From: Oscillospiraceae bacterium
GTDB taxonomy: Bacteria; Bacillota; Clostridia; Oscillospirales; Oscillospiraceae
Length of the DNA stretch: 7,935 bases
Reading direction: 5' to 3'
Assembly: GCA_016296235.1 (NCBI GenBank)
Contig: JAEDJR010000089.1
Coordinates: 1 to 7,935, forward strand
The position numbers and the translations under genes were made by a program. The notes below the pieces were generated by a model. It searched no databases. It was not told where the DNA came from and worked only from the letters and a program-made list of their open reading frames with translations. Shown in pieces: positions 1-6,773 of this stretch (position 1 is the first letter of the stretch; every line of letters begins with the position of its first letter).

Positions 1-5
1 GCACA

Positions 6-41
6 GAAACCCCAGTTTTGCTTGAGCAAAACTGGGGTTTC
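6..41. terminator. Strong perfect hairpin, possible bidirectional terminator
   Basis: A perfect 16-bp stem (6-21 paired with 26-41) closes a 4-nt TTGA loop. The stem starts with GAAACCCC and ends with GGGGTTTC, so each strand has As before and Ts after the GC-rich core, as in a short bidirectional terminator. The T stretch is only three bases on either strand, so termination efficiency is uncertain. It is the second hairpin downstream of ligA on the minus strand and probably ends the pcrA-yunB-ligA transcript, or separates it from a gene beyond the window edge. Confidence 0.6.
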
Positions 42-53
42 TCGACAGTCTGA

Positions 54-86
54 AAGCATGACTCAAAATCAATTTGAGTCATGCTT
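54..86. terminator. Hairpin just downstream of ligA
   Basis: A 14-bp perfect stem (54-67 with 73-86) has a 5-nt loop and begins 9 bases after the ligA stop codon. Read on the plus strand it is followed by a T-rich stretch (88-100, containing CATTTTTATT). On the minus strand, the direction of ligA, no T run follows. As an intrinsic terminator it therefore fits a convergent plus-strand transcript better; for ligA it may act with the hairpin at 6-41 or protect the mRNA 3' end. The 12-nt linker between the two hairpins contains TGTCGA. Confidence 0.55.
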
Positions 87-95
87 GGTTCATTT

Positions 96-2069
96 TTATT
101 GCAGCATATCCAAAAAATCCTGCTCGGACAGCACCGGAATCCCCAGCTCGTTGGCTTTCTTCAGCTTTGACCCGGCATTTTCGCCCGCCACCACATAGGT
201 GGTCTTTTTGGACACCGAAGACGCCGCTTTCCCGCCAAAGGCTTCGATTTTGGCCGTGGCCTCATCCCGTGTGAACAGGGAAAGGGCTCCGGTCAGCACA
301 AAGGTCTTTCCGGCAAACCGGGTGTCCTGCACCTGGTCATGGCTCTCAAAGTTGACGCCCGCCTGCCGGAGGCGCTGGATCATATCCCGGGACTGCTCCT
401 CCGCAAACCATGACACCACGTTCTCCGCCGTAATCCCGCCGATATCCGGCACAGCCGTCAAATCTTCCAGAGACGCGTTCATCAGCGCATCCAGGCTGCC
501 GAAGGTTCGGGCCAGAACCTTGGCTGCCTTTGTCCCCACCTGGCGGATGCCGAAGGCGTTAATCAGGCGGCTGAGATCGTTTTCCTTGCTGGCTTCTATG
601 GCGTTGAGCAGATTCTCCGTGGACTGTTTGCCCATCCGGTCCAGCTTTTCCACTTCTTCCCTCTCCAGATAATACAAATCCGCCGGAGAACGCAGCAGGC
701 CCGCCGCAATGAGCTGCTCCACAATGGCGCTGCCCAGACCGTCAATGTCCATGGCTTCCCGGGAGACAAAGTGCGTCAGGTTGCGAGCCAGCTGAGCAGG
801 GCACTCGGCGCCGGTGCAGCGCACGGCCGCGCCGTCCTCATCCCGCCGGACGGGAGCTCCGCAGACCGGACAGACCGACGGCAGCCGGTAAGGCATCGCA
901 TCCGCCGGGCGTTTGGAAAACTCAACCTCCAAAATCTCGGGGATGATCTCCCCGGCCTTTCGGATCCGCACCGTATCCCCGATCCGGACGTCCTTTTCTG
1001 TGATGAAATCCTGGTTGTGCAGCGTGGCGTTGGTCACCGTCGTACCGGCCAGCCGCACCGGTGCGACCACCGCTTTTGGCGTCAGAACACCGGTTCTGCC
1101 CACCTGCACCACAATATCCTCCACCACCGTGGATTTGATTTCCGGCGGATATTTATAGGCGACAGCCCAGCGCGGGAACTTCGCCGTGCTGCCCAGACGC
1201 CTGCGTTCCGCCAGATCGTTGAGCTTCATCACGGCGCCGTCAATGTCATAGGCCAGGTCATAGCGGCCTTCATCAATCTGCCGGATCTGCCGTTCCGCCT
1301 GCTCCATATCCCGGCACAGCGCATAGGGAATGACCTTGAACCGCAGGGTGCGCAGGTAGTCCAGCGTCTCGCTGTGGGTTTCAAAGGTAATCCCCTCCGC
1401 CAGCTGCAGGTTGAAAATCAGGATATCCAGCTGCCGCTCCGCCGCAATCTTGGGATCCAGCTGCCGCAGGCTTCCCGCTGCGGCATTTCTGGGATTGGCA
1501 AACAGCGGCTCTCCCCGCTCCTCCCGCTTTTCGTTCAGGCGCTCAAAGACCGCTCTGGGCATGAACACTTCTCCCCGGACGATCAGCCGGGACGGCGCGT
1601 TTTCCAGGGTCATGGGAATGGAACGGATGGTTTTGAGGTTCTCCGTCACGTCCTCGCCCACCAGACCGTCGCCCCGGGTTGCACCCCGGACAAAGCTTCC
1701 GTCCCGATACTCCAGGGCCACCGACAATCCGTCTACCTTCGGCTCCACGGTGTAGACCGGCTCCGCGACGCTCTCCCGGATTCGGGCGTCAAAATCCCTC
1801 AGTTCTTCCTGAGAAAACACATCCTGCAGACTCTCCAGGGGCACCGCGTGGGTCACCTTCTCAAACTGGCTCAAAGGTTCGCCGCCGACCCGTCTGGTGG
1901 GCGAAAGAGGGGAAGCCAGCTCCGGGTGCGCGGCCTCCAGATTCTCCAGCTCCCGCAGCATGGCGTCGTATTCGTAATCCGCAATTTCCGGACGGTCCAG
2001 CACATAATACAGATGATTATGCCGTTCCAGCTCCCGGGTCAGCTCTTCCATTCTCTGTTTGACTTCCAT
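96..2069 (-). CDS. ligA: NAD+-dependent DNA ligase LigA
   Basis: This 657-residue protein seals nicks in duplex DNA using NAD+, in replication (Okazaki fragments) and repair. All family domains are visible in order. The Ia region has YY at 21-22 and DYEYD at 31-35 for NMN contact. The adenylation domain has catalytic Lys111 in KVDG, NPRNAAAGSLRQLDP around 192-206, and DGAVMKLND near 278. An OB fold (about 315-395) follows, then a four-cysteine zinc finger (C400, C403, C418, C423), helix-hairpin-helix repeats (about 430-575) and a C-terminal BRCT domain (about 583-657). Length matches the usual 650-680 residues. The ATG start has AGGAG 7 bases upstream; two of those bases belong to the yunB stop codon, suggesting translational coupling. 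It is the last gene of the pcrA-yunB-ligA set. The pcrA-ligA pairing is also known in Bacillus. Confidence 0.97.
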   Translation of the reverse strand: MEVKQRMEELTRELERHNHLYYVLDRPEIADYEYDAMLRELENLEAAHPELASPLSPTRRVGGEPLSQFEKVTHAVPLESLQDVFSQEELRDFDARIRESVAEPVYTVEPKVDGLSVALEYRDGSFVRGATRGDGLVGEDVTENLKTIRSIPMTLENAPSRLIVRGEVFMPRAVFERLNEKREERGEPLFANPRNAAAGSLRQLDPKIAAERQLDILIFNLQLAEGITFETHSETLDYLRTLRFKVIPYALCRDMEQAERQIRQIDEGRYDLAYDIDGAVMKLNDLAERRRLGSTAKFPRWAVAYKYPPEIKSTVVEDIVVQVGRTGVLTPKAVVAPVRLAGTTVTNATLHNQDFITEKDVRIGDTVRIRKAGEIIPEILEVEFSKRPADAMPYRLPSVCPVCGAPVRRDEDGAAVRCTGAECPAQLARNLTHFVSREAMDIDGLGSAIVEQLIAAGLLRSPADLYYLEREEVEKLDRMGKQSTENLLNAIEASKENDLSRLINAFGIRQVGTKAAKVLARTFGSLDALMNASLEDLTAVPDIGGITAENVVSWFAEEQSRDMIQRLRQAGVNFESHDQVQDTRFAGKTFVLTGALSLFTRDEATAKIEAFGGKAASSVSKKTTYVVAGENAGSKLKKANELGIPVLSEQDFLDMLQ

Positions 2070-2079
2070 GATGCTTCTC

Positions 2080-2703
2080 CTATCCTACATTGACATAGCT
2101 CTGGGGTACATTTCCGACAATGACCGTCTCCGCAACCACCACGGCGGATGTCGCTTCCACGCTTTCCGCTCCCACCGGCGTCAGAATCGTCATGGTAATA
2201 TACACATCCATCATGATCTGGTGAGAGGTCTGGTTGATACCGGCTTCCGCAAAAATATTGCGGAAGTCCGCATCCGAGGAGCTGATGGACATGACCTTTA
2301 CCGGCAGCTTCGGGCCCGTACCGGAAAAGATCTCCGGCAGAATGAGACTGCCCAGGGGCAATCCCACCTCGTTGATATCCAGATCCAGAAGCATGGTATC
2401 CACCACGGACAAAATCTGCGTTTTCAGGCGGTTGATCTCCGCAATATTGGTCTTCAGCGCCGTAATGTTCCCATTGACGTCCTTTTCCAGAAATACAATG
2501 TTATCATAATCAATCTGCCCGTTCTCCAGCTGTTCCTCAATGGCTTCATTGATGACGTAGGAGGCACGGTTTGCCACTCTGGCCTTGGCCAGCTCCTGCA
2601 CAACCGGCGCCACAGACAGGCGCAGGAACAGCAGCAGGGCCGCCGTCACCAGGAGCAGCCAGACAAGCAGGAACCTCCTGCGCGTGCGTCGTTTCCATCT
2701 CAT
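2080..2703 (-). CDS. yunB: Sporulation protein, YunB family
   Basis: This is a 207-residue membrane-anchored protein of the YunB family. The B. subtilis member is made in the mother cell under sigma-E and is needed for normal spore formation; its biochemical role is not established. Here residues 1-10 are strongly basic, followed by one hydrophobic segment (about 11-31) and a mostly extracytoplasmic domain. Family-typical stretches are LEKDVNGNITALKTNIAEINRL (72-93), GLPLGSL (114-120), GTGPKLPVKV (128-137), FAEAGINQTSH (151-161) and the C-terminal AETVIVGNVPQSYVNV (191-206). It is shorter than the roughly 250-residue Bacillus protein. The ATG at 2703 has a strong GGAGGT 5 bases upstream. The gene lies 47 bp after pcrA and 10 bp before ligA, an unexpected place for a mother-cell sporulation gene. 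The family call is by motif recall; the function here is inferred. Confidence 0.9.
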   Translation of the reverse strand: MRWKRRTRRRFLLVWLLLVTAALLLFLRLSVAPVVQELAKARVANRASYVINEAIEEQLENGQIDYDNIVFLEKDVNGNITALKTNIAEINRLKTQILSVVDTMLLDLDINEVGLPLGSLILPEIFSGTGPKLPVKVMSISSSDADFRNIFAEAGINQTSHQIMMDVYITMTILTPVGAESVEATSAVVVAETVIVGNVPQSYVNVG

Positions 2704-2708
2704 GGCAC

Positions 2709-2727
2709 ACCTCCGTCTCCTGGAGGT
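2709..2727 (-). promoter_or_regulatory. Hairpin that could mask the yunB ribosome binding site
   Basis: In the mRNA the yunB Shine-Dalgarno GGAGGT (2709-2714) can pair perfectly with ACCTCC (2722-2727) just upstream, with a 7-nt loop. A second CCTCC-containing stretch (about 2735-2741) offers an alternative partner. The 6-bp stem would hide the whole Shine-Dalgarno, so it could lower YunB translation from a vegetative pcrA transcript. The pairing is seen directly; any regulatory role is inference. A stem this short may be only modestly stable. Confidence 0.35.
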
Positions 2728-2750
2728 ATATGCGGGAGGAACGCCGCTGA

Positions 2751-5171
2751 TTACAGTTTTGTCATGTGTGCCATGGCGGTATTGGCCATGAGCTTCTTTG
2801 TGCCGATTTCGTCAAAGGCAATCTCCACCAGCGCATCGTTTCCCATGGGCAGCACCGACAGAACCATGCCCTTTCCAAAGGCCCTGTGCTGCACCATGTC
2901 TCCCTTGCGAAGGCTGGCGGCTGAAGCCTGGCGGGTTCCCGCCGGCACCACGGAGGAATACTGTTTCCGTTTCGTCTGCGCCGGCCGTTGGGAAACATAG
3001 CTGTCATAATCGCCGTACAGGTTGGAGCGCTGCGGGATATAGGACGGCTCCTGCTGCACTCTGGCTTTGCGGTTGCTCTGAACCAGCTCCTGCGGCAGCT
3101 CGTCCAGAAACTGGGAGGGGCGTCCATAGGTCGTATGTCCGTAGAGCATGCGCTGCCGGGCATAGGAGATCGCCAGGGTTTGTTTGGCACGGGTGATGGC
3201 CACATAGCAAAGGCGGCGCTCCTCCTCCAGATCCTCCCGGCTGCCGGCACTGCGGGAGCTGGGGAACAGCCCTTCCTCAAAGCCCACCAGACAGACATGG
3301 TTGAATTCCAGGCCCTTGGCACTGTGCATGGTCATCATGACCACGGCGTCGGCCTCCGCGTCGTACTGCTCAATGTCCGTATAGAGGGCAATTTCCTCCA
3401 AAAAGCCATTGAGGCTGGGTTCCTCCGTGTTATCCATATAGCTGAGGATGCTGGACTTCAATTCGCGGACGTTCTCTGCCCTGGTGCGGTTTTCCGGATC
3501 GTTCTTTTCCTCCAGCATGGCCAGGTAGCCGGTCCGGAGCAGCAGCTCCTCGTAAAAGTCCGGCAGCGGCATGGTATCCAACAGCTCCGCACAGTCCTCG
3601 ATCAAATCCCGGAACCGCTCCAGCTTCCCTGCCGCCTTTTCCAGCGGGCCGTAATCGGAAGCGCTGGCCACCACAGTGTAGAGATTCATATTCTCCGCAT
3701 CTGCCAGCTTTTGCGCGGTTTCCAGGGTTTTCAGTCCAATTCCCCGGGGCGGGTTGTTGATGATCCGGCGCAGACGAAGATCGTCGCTTCGGTTGTTGAT
3801 GACACAGAGGTAGGCCAGCATATCCTTAACCTCGGCCCGGTCAAAGAACCGGGTACCGCCGATGATCCGATACGGAATGCCGTTGCGCTTGAACGCGTAT
3901 TCCAATGCGTTGGACTGGGCATTGGTCCGGTAGAGGACGGCAATGTCCTTATATTCCCTGCCTCTGGACAGCTTGAAAATCCGGCTGGCCACAAAGCTGG
4001 CCTCATCGGCTTCCGTGGCGGCTTCATAGACCTGAATCCGGTCGCCGGTTCCATTCTGCGTCCAGAGGGTCTTTCCCTTTCTGCCGCTGTTATGGGATAT
4101 GACCGCATTGGCCGCGTTCAGAATGGCCTGTGTGGAACGATAGTTCTGCTCCAGGCGGATGACCTTGGAGTTCCTGTACTGCTTCTCAAAATCCAGGATA
4201 TTTTCGATGGTCGCGCCGCGGAACTTATAGATGCTCTGATCGTCGTCGCCCACCACGCAGATATTCTCATAGCCGCCGGCCAGCAGGGACGCCAGCAGAT
4301 ACTGCAGGTGGTTGGTGTCCTGATACTCGTCGATCAGAACATAGCGGAACTTCCTCTGATAGTACCGGCGCACATCCTCGAAGTCCTGCAAGATCCGGAC
4401 GGTCAGCAGAATGATGTCGTCAAAGTCCAGGGCGTTGGCCTCCCGCAGGCGCTTTTGGTACTCTCCGTAGGCTGTGGCGGCTTTTTCCATCCGGTAGTCG
4501 CCGGAGGCGTCCGCTTCCCGTTCAAAGGCGGCCGGATCCTGCTGCTTGTCCTTGGCTTTGCTGATGAGATTCAGAAACAGCCGGGGCGGAAAGGATTTCT
4601 CATCCAGCTGCAGATCCTTGATGACATCCTTCATGACCCGCTCGGAATCCGCCGTGTCATAAATGGTGAAGCTGCCGTTGTATCCGTCCAGACGGTCGAT
4701 CTCCCGGCGCAGAATCCGGCAGCAGGCGGAGTGGAAGGTCATGGCCCAGATGTCTCCGGCGTCACTGCCCAAAAGCCCCGCCAGGCGCGCCTTCATTTCA
4801 TTGGCGGCCTTATTGGTAAAGGTAATGGCAATGATGCTCCAGGGCGCGGCAGGCTCCAGGGTGCACAGCTGCTCCGCATAGGCCTGCATGCCCTCCGTGG
4901 GAGATTGGAGGTACTGCTCCAGGAGCTCCACGTCCTCCTCCGAAACAAAATCCGGAATCTCCGGCGAGTCGGAGGCCTTACCAAAGCGAATCAGGTTGGC
5001 AATGCGGTGGATCAGCACCGTCGTCTTTCCGCTGCCGGCGCCGGCCAAAAGCAGCAGCGGCCCCTGGGTTGTCAGAACCGCCTGCCGCTGCATGTCGTTC
5101 AAATGAGAAAACCGGCTTTCAATCAGTTGACGCCGGGCGGTCAGAAACCGCGTCTGAAAATCCTTGTTCAT
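2751..5171 (-). CDS. pcrA: ATP-dependent DNA helicase PcrA (UvrD/Rep family, SF1A)
   Basis: This 806-residue 3'-5' DNA helicase acts in nucleotide excision repair, rolling-circle plasmid replication and clearing RNA polymerase or RecA from DNA. Helicase motifs appear in order: Q motif around LNDMQRQAV (24-32), Walker A GAGSGKT (44-50), Ia ITFTNKAANEM (116-126), Walker B DEYQDT (281-286), motif III GDDDQSIYKFRGA (308-320), motif IV LEQNYRST (340-347), motif V TMHSAKGLEF (614-623) and motif VI VAITRAK (657-663). The end (about 755-806) is the PcrA-type Tudor-like RNA-polymerase-binding module, with VQHRAFGKGMV at 760-770. It is longer than the roughly 740-residue B. subtilis protein, largely through an acidic insert of about 45 residues (about 63-108) between motifs Q/I and Ia. 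The ATG has AAGGTGA 4 bases upstream. Its gene follows sigF by 55 bp and leads into yunB and ligA. Confidence 0.96.
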   Translation of the reverse strand: MNKDFQTRFLTARRQLIESRFSHLNDMQRQAVLTTQGPLLLLAGAGSGKTTVLIHRIANLIRFGKASDSPEIPDFVSEEDVELLEQYLQSPTEGMQAYAEQLCTLEPAAPWSIIAITFTNKAANEMKARLAGLLGSDAGDIWAMTFHSACCRILRREIDRLDGYNGSFTIYDTADSERVMKDVIKDLQLDEKSFPPRLFLNLISKAKDKQQDPAAFEREADASGDYRMEKAATAYGEYQKRLREANALDFDDIILLTVRILQDFEDVRRYYQRKFRYVLIDEYQDTNHLQYLLASLLAGGYENICVVGDDDQSIYKFRGATIENILDFEKQYRNSKVIRLEQNYRSTQAILNAANAVISHNSGRKGKTLWTQNGTGDRIQVYEAATEADEASFVASRIFKLSRGREYKDIAVLYRTNAQSNALEYAFKRNGIPYRIIGGTRFFDRAEVKDMLAYLCVINNRSDDLRLRRIINNPPRGIGLKTLETAQKLADAENMNLYTVVASASDYGPLEKAAGKLERFRDLIEDCAELLDTMPLPDFYEELLLRTGYLAMLEEKNDPENRTRAENVRELKSSILSYMDNTEEPSLNGFLEEIALYTDIEQYDAEADAVVMMTMHSAKGLEFNHVCLVGFEEGLFPSSRSAGSREDLEEERRLCYVAITRAKQTLAISYARQRMLYGHTTYGRPSQFLDELPQELVQSNRKARVQQEPSYIPQRSNLYGDYDSYVSQRPAQTKRKQYSSVVPAGTRQASAASLRKGDMVQHRAFGKGMVLSVLPMGNDALVEIAFDEIGTKKLMANTAMAHMTKL

Positions 5172-5198
5172 AGGTTCACCTTTTTTCTTGATGCCCCT

Positions 5199-5227
5199 AT
5201 TTTACCTTATTTTTCTCGGTTTGTCAT
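5199..5227 (-). promoter_or_regulatory. Candidate sigma-A promoter for pcrA-yunB-ligA
   Basis: On the minus strand ATGACA (5222-5227; 5 of 6 matches to TTGACA) is separated by exactly 17 bp from TAAAAT (5199-5204; 5 of 6 matches to TATAAT). The -35 overlaps the sigF stop codon. The predicted start near 5192 would give a leader of about 20 nt carrying the pcrA Shine-Dalgarno. This would let the helicase and ligase be made in growing cells independently of the upstream sporulation operon. It is based on pattern match alone. Confidence 0.5.
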
Positions 5228-5931
5228 CAAAAATATGTGCGCAGCGCCTGCAGCGCTTTCTTCTCGATCCGGCTCACCTGCACCTGCGATACCCCCAGAA
5301 TCCTGGCTGCCCGCTCCTGGGTCAGACCATGGAAATACCGCAGGTCTATGACCATGCGCTCCCGCTCCGGCAGCTTGGCGATGGCCTCCCGCAGGGAAAT
5401 CTGCTCGATCAGCCGCTCCTCCATGGAGCCCTCCGTCAGGACGTCCTCCAGGGTGAAGCCGTCCTCCCCCGATTCCCGGTGGATGGATTCCGCTGCGGCG
5501 GTGGCAGTCTCCGCTTCCGCGATTTCTTCCACGGTCAAATCCAGCTCCCGCGACAGCTCGGACAGCGTCGGCTCCCGGTTCCACTGCCCCGTCAGCCGCT
5601 GCCTGGCCATTTTGATGGCGGCAGCCCGCTCTTTGAGACTCCGGCTGACCTTGATGGCCCCGTCGTCCCGCAGAAACCTTCGGATTTCCCCGGCGATTTT
5701 CGGGACCGCATAGGTGGAAAACTGCGTGCCAAAGGCGGGATCGTAGCCCTCGATGGCTTTCAGAAATCCCAGGCATCCCAGCTGGTATAGATCCTCCGGA
5801 TCCACGCCGCGTCCGAAATATCGCCGGGCGATGGACCAGATCAATCCCGCATTCTCCTCCACCAGCTGCGATTTTGCTTCCCGGTCTCCCGACCGCGCCA
5901 AACGCAGCTGCTCCTCCTGCGGGCGGCTCAC
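5227..5931 (-). CDS. sigF: RNA polymerase sigma-F factor (forespore-specific)
   Basis: This 234-residue sigma-70-family factor drives the first forespore-specific transcription after asymmetric division. Region 2 spans about 27-91, with NAGLIWSIARRYF, DPEDLYQLGCLGFLKAI and the DNA-melting stretch FSTYAVPKIAGEIRRFLRD. Region 3 follows (about 92-150). Region 4 (about 175-232) ends in a helix-turn-helix, GLTQERAARILGVSQVQVSRIE (202-223). The start is a GTG at 5931 that overlaps the spoIIAB stop as GTGA. It places SRPQEEQLRLARSGD at the N terminus, as in other SigF proteins. The same frame stays open upstream to 6165, but that part only mirrors spoIIAB. There is no well-spaced strong Shine-Dalgarno, only purine-rich GGGAAGGG directly before the GTG, so translation is probably coupled to spoIIAB. 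The product is held inactive by SpoIIAB. Confidence 0.95.
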   Translation of the reverse strand: MSRPQEEQLRLARSGDREAKSQLVEENAGLIWSIARRYFGRGVDPEDLYQLGCLGFLKAIEGYDPAFGTQFSTYAVPKIAGEIRRFLRDDGAIKVSRSLKERAAAIKMARQRLTGQWNREPTLSELSRELDLTVEEIAEAETATAAAESIHRESGEDGFTLEDVLTEGSMEERLIEQISLREAIAKLPERERMVIDLRYFHGLTQERAARILGVSQVQVSRIEKKALQALRTYF

Positions 5932-6368
5932 CCCTTCCCGCCCCGCTTCATGATCCTCCGCTTCATATGTACGGTTGTCCCCCGGCCGGGACGGGAGGTC
6001 ACCTTCAGCGCATGCATGAAGCTTTCCATGATGGTAAAGCCCATGCCGCTGCGCTCCTCTCCGCCGGTGGTGAACATGGGCGTTCTGGCCTGGGCAATGT
6101 CCGCGATCCCACGGCCCTTGTCCTTGACGACAATGTCCAGGGTATTGTCCTCCAGAATCCGGCACCGGACGGCAATCATGCCGATGGTATCCGGATATCC
6201 GTGGACAATGCAGTTAGTCACGGCTTCGGAGACTGCCGTTTTGATGTCCCCCAGCTCCTCCAGGGTGGGGTCCAGCTGGGCCGCAAAGCAGGCCACCGCC
6301 GAACGGGCAAAGGCCTCGTTGACGGACTTGCTGGGAAATTCCAGGTTCATTTGGTTTTCACACTTCAT
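5928..6368 (-). CDS. spoIIAB: Anti-sigma-F factor and serine kinase SpoIIAB
   Basis: This 146-residue GHKL-fold kinase binds and inhibits sigma-F and phosphorylates SpoIIAA with ATP. Visible motifs are the start MKCENQMNLEF, Arg22 within NEAFARSA (matching the Arg20 contact of B. subtilis), AQLDPTLEELGDIKTAVSEAVTN with N-box Glu48 and Asn52, the D-box DKGRGI (83-88), and the glycine-rich lid with ERSGMGFTIMES (105-116). With the ATG at 6368 the length equals the 146 residues of the B. subtilis protein. An upstream in-frame ATG at 6398 would add 10 residues not seen in the family. The chosen start overlaps the spoIIAA stop by 11 bases and has GGGAG 11 bases upstream, slightly long. Its own stop overlaps the sigF GTG. 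The overlaps would help balance the three products, as the partner switch requires. Confidence 0.96.
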   Translation of the reverse strand: MKCENQMNLEFPSKSVNEAFARSAVACFAAQLDPTLEELGDIKTAVSEAVTNCIVHGYPDTIGMIAVRCRILEDNTLDIVVKDKGRGIADIAQARTPMFTTGGEERSGMGFTIMESFMHALKVTSRPGRGTTVHMKRRIMKRGGKG

Positions 6369-6687
6369 ATACAGGTTCTCTCCCTTCCACAGATACAATC
6401 CGGTCCATTCCGGCCGCCAGCAGCACCTTCAAGGGCTGGGGCGGAACACGCTTGAGCCGCAGGGTTCCCTGGAGCTCGCACATCCGGCGATAGGTATGAA
6501 TTACAATGGCGATGCCGCTGGAGTCCATAAATGTCACGCTCTTGAAATCCAGAATGCACAATACCGGCATATATTGGTCGATCTTATCCGCGATCATCCG
6601 CAGAATGCTTCTGGCGCCGTGATGGTCGATTTCTCCGCTGAGGGCAATGGTCAGCTGCTTGTCCTGCAGGAAGCTTGTCATTTGCAC
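6358..6687 (-). CDS. spoIIAA: Anti-anti-sigma-F factor SpoIIAA (STAS domain)
   Basis: This STAS-domain protein of 109 residues, in its unphosphorylated form, displaces sigma-F from SpoIIAB. The conserved LSGEIDHHGAR (17-27) and FMDSSGIAIVI (53-63) are present. Ser56 in DSSG corresponds to the phosphorylated Ser58 of B. subtilis SpoIIAA. The phosphatase SpoIIE that resets it is not in this window. Start choice: a GTG at 6687 lies 7 bases after a strong GGGAGG (6695-6700). An in-frame ATG at 6693 is only 1 base from it and one at 6681 is 13 bases away, so GTG is the best-spaced start. An ATG at 6720 lies inside a hairpin upstream of the Shine-Dalgarno and is unlikely. Alternative starts change only the first few residues. 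This is the first gene of the spoIIA operon, directly downstream of a terminator-like hairpin. Confidence 0.94.
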   Translation of the reverse strand: MQMTSFLQDKQLTIALSGEIDHHGARSILRMIADKIDQYMPVLCILDFKSVTFMDSSGIAIVIHTYRRMCELQGTLRLKRVPPQPLKVLLAAGMDRIVSVEGREPVYEV

Positions 6688-6700
6688 AGTCATTCCTCCC

Positions 6701-6743
6701 AAAAAGAAAATAGAGGTCACGGAAACACGGTTCCGTGACCTCT
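6701..6743 (-). terminator. Terminator-like hairpin abutting the spoIIAA Shine-Dalgarno
   Basis: A perfect 13-bp stem (6712-6724 with 6731-6743) with a 6-nt loop is followed on the minus strand by ATTTTCTTTTT (6711-6701), the form of a rho-independent terminator. The T tract touches the GGGAGG of spoIIAA. It probably stops read-through from valS. Any spoIIA transcript that starts upstream would have to pass it, so an attenuator-like role is possible but unproven. The hairpin is also one of two identical copies bounding the repeat element. Confidence 0.65.
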
Positions 6744-6773
6744 CTGGCTATTGAAAAATCTTCATTTACTACT

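Noticed and set aside
771..2093. Plus-strand open frame of 440 codons opposite ligA.
   Set aside because: It is antisense to ligA, rich in His, Arg and Gln in the manner of a shadow frame, and has no ribosome binding site or domain signature that I can see.
2725..2732. CATATACC upstream of yunB, resembling a sigma-E -10.
   Set aside because: It is a partial match only, with no recognisable sigma-E -35 about 14 bp upstream. It also lies so close to the Shine-Dalgarno that the leader would be very short.
2988..5351. Plus-strand open frame of 787 codons opposite pcrA.
   Set aside because: It is antisense to a well-supported helicase gene with all motifs. Long open frames opposite GC-rich genes are expected, and the translation is low-complexity with no recognisable domain.
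5932..6165. Upstream extension of sigF to an ATG at 6165 (312 codons).
   Set aside because: The extra 78 residues overlap spoIIAB in another frame and do not resemble SigF. The GTG at 5931 gives the family length and N terminus.
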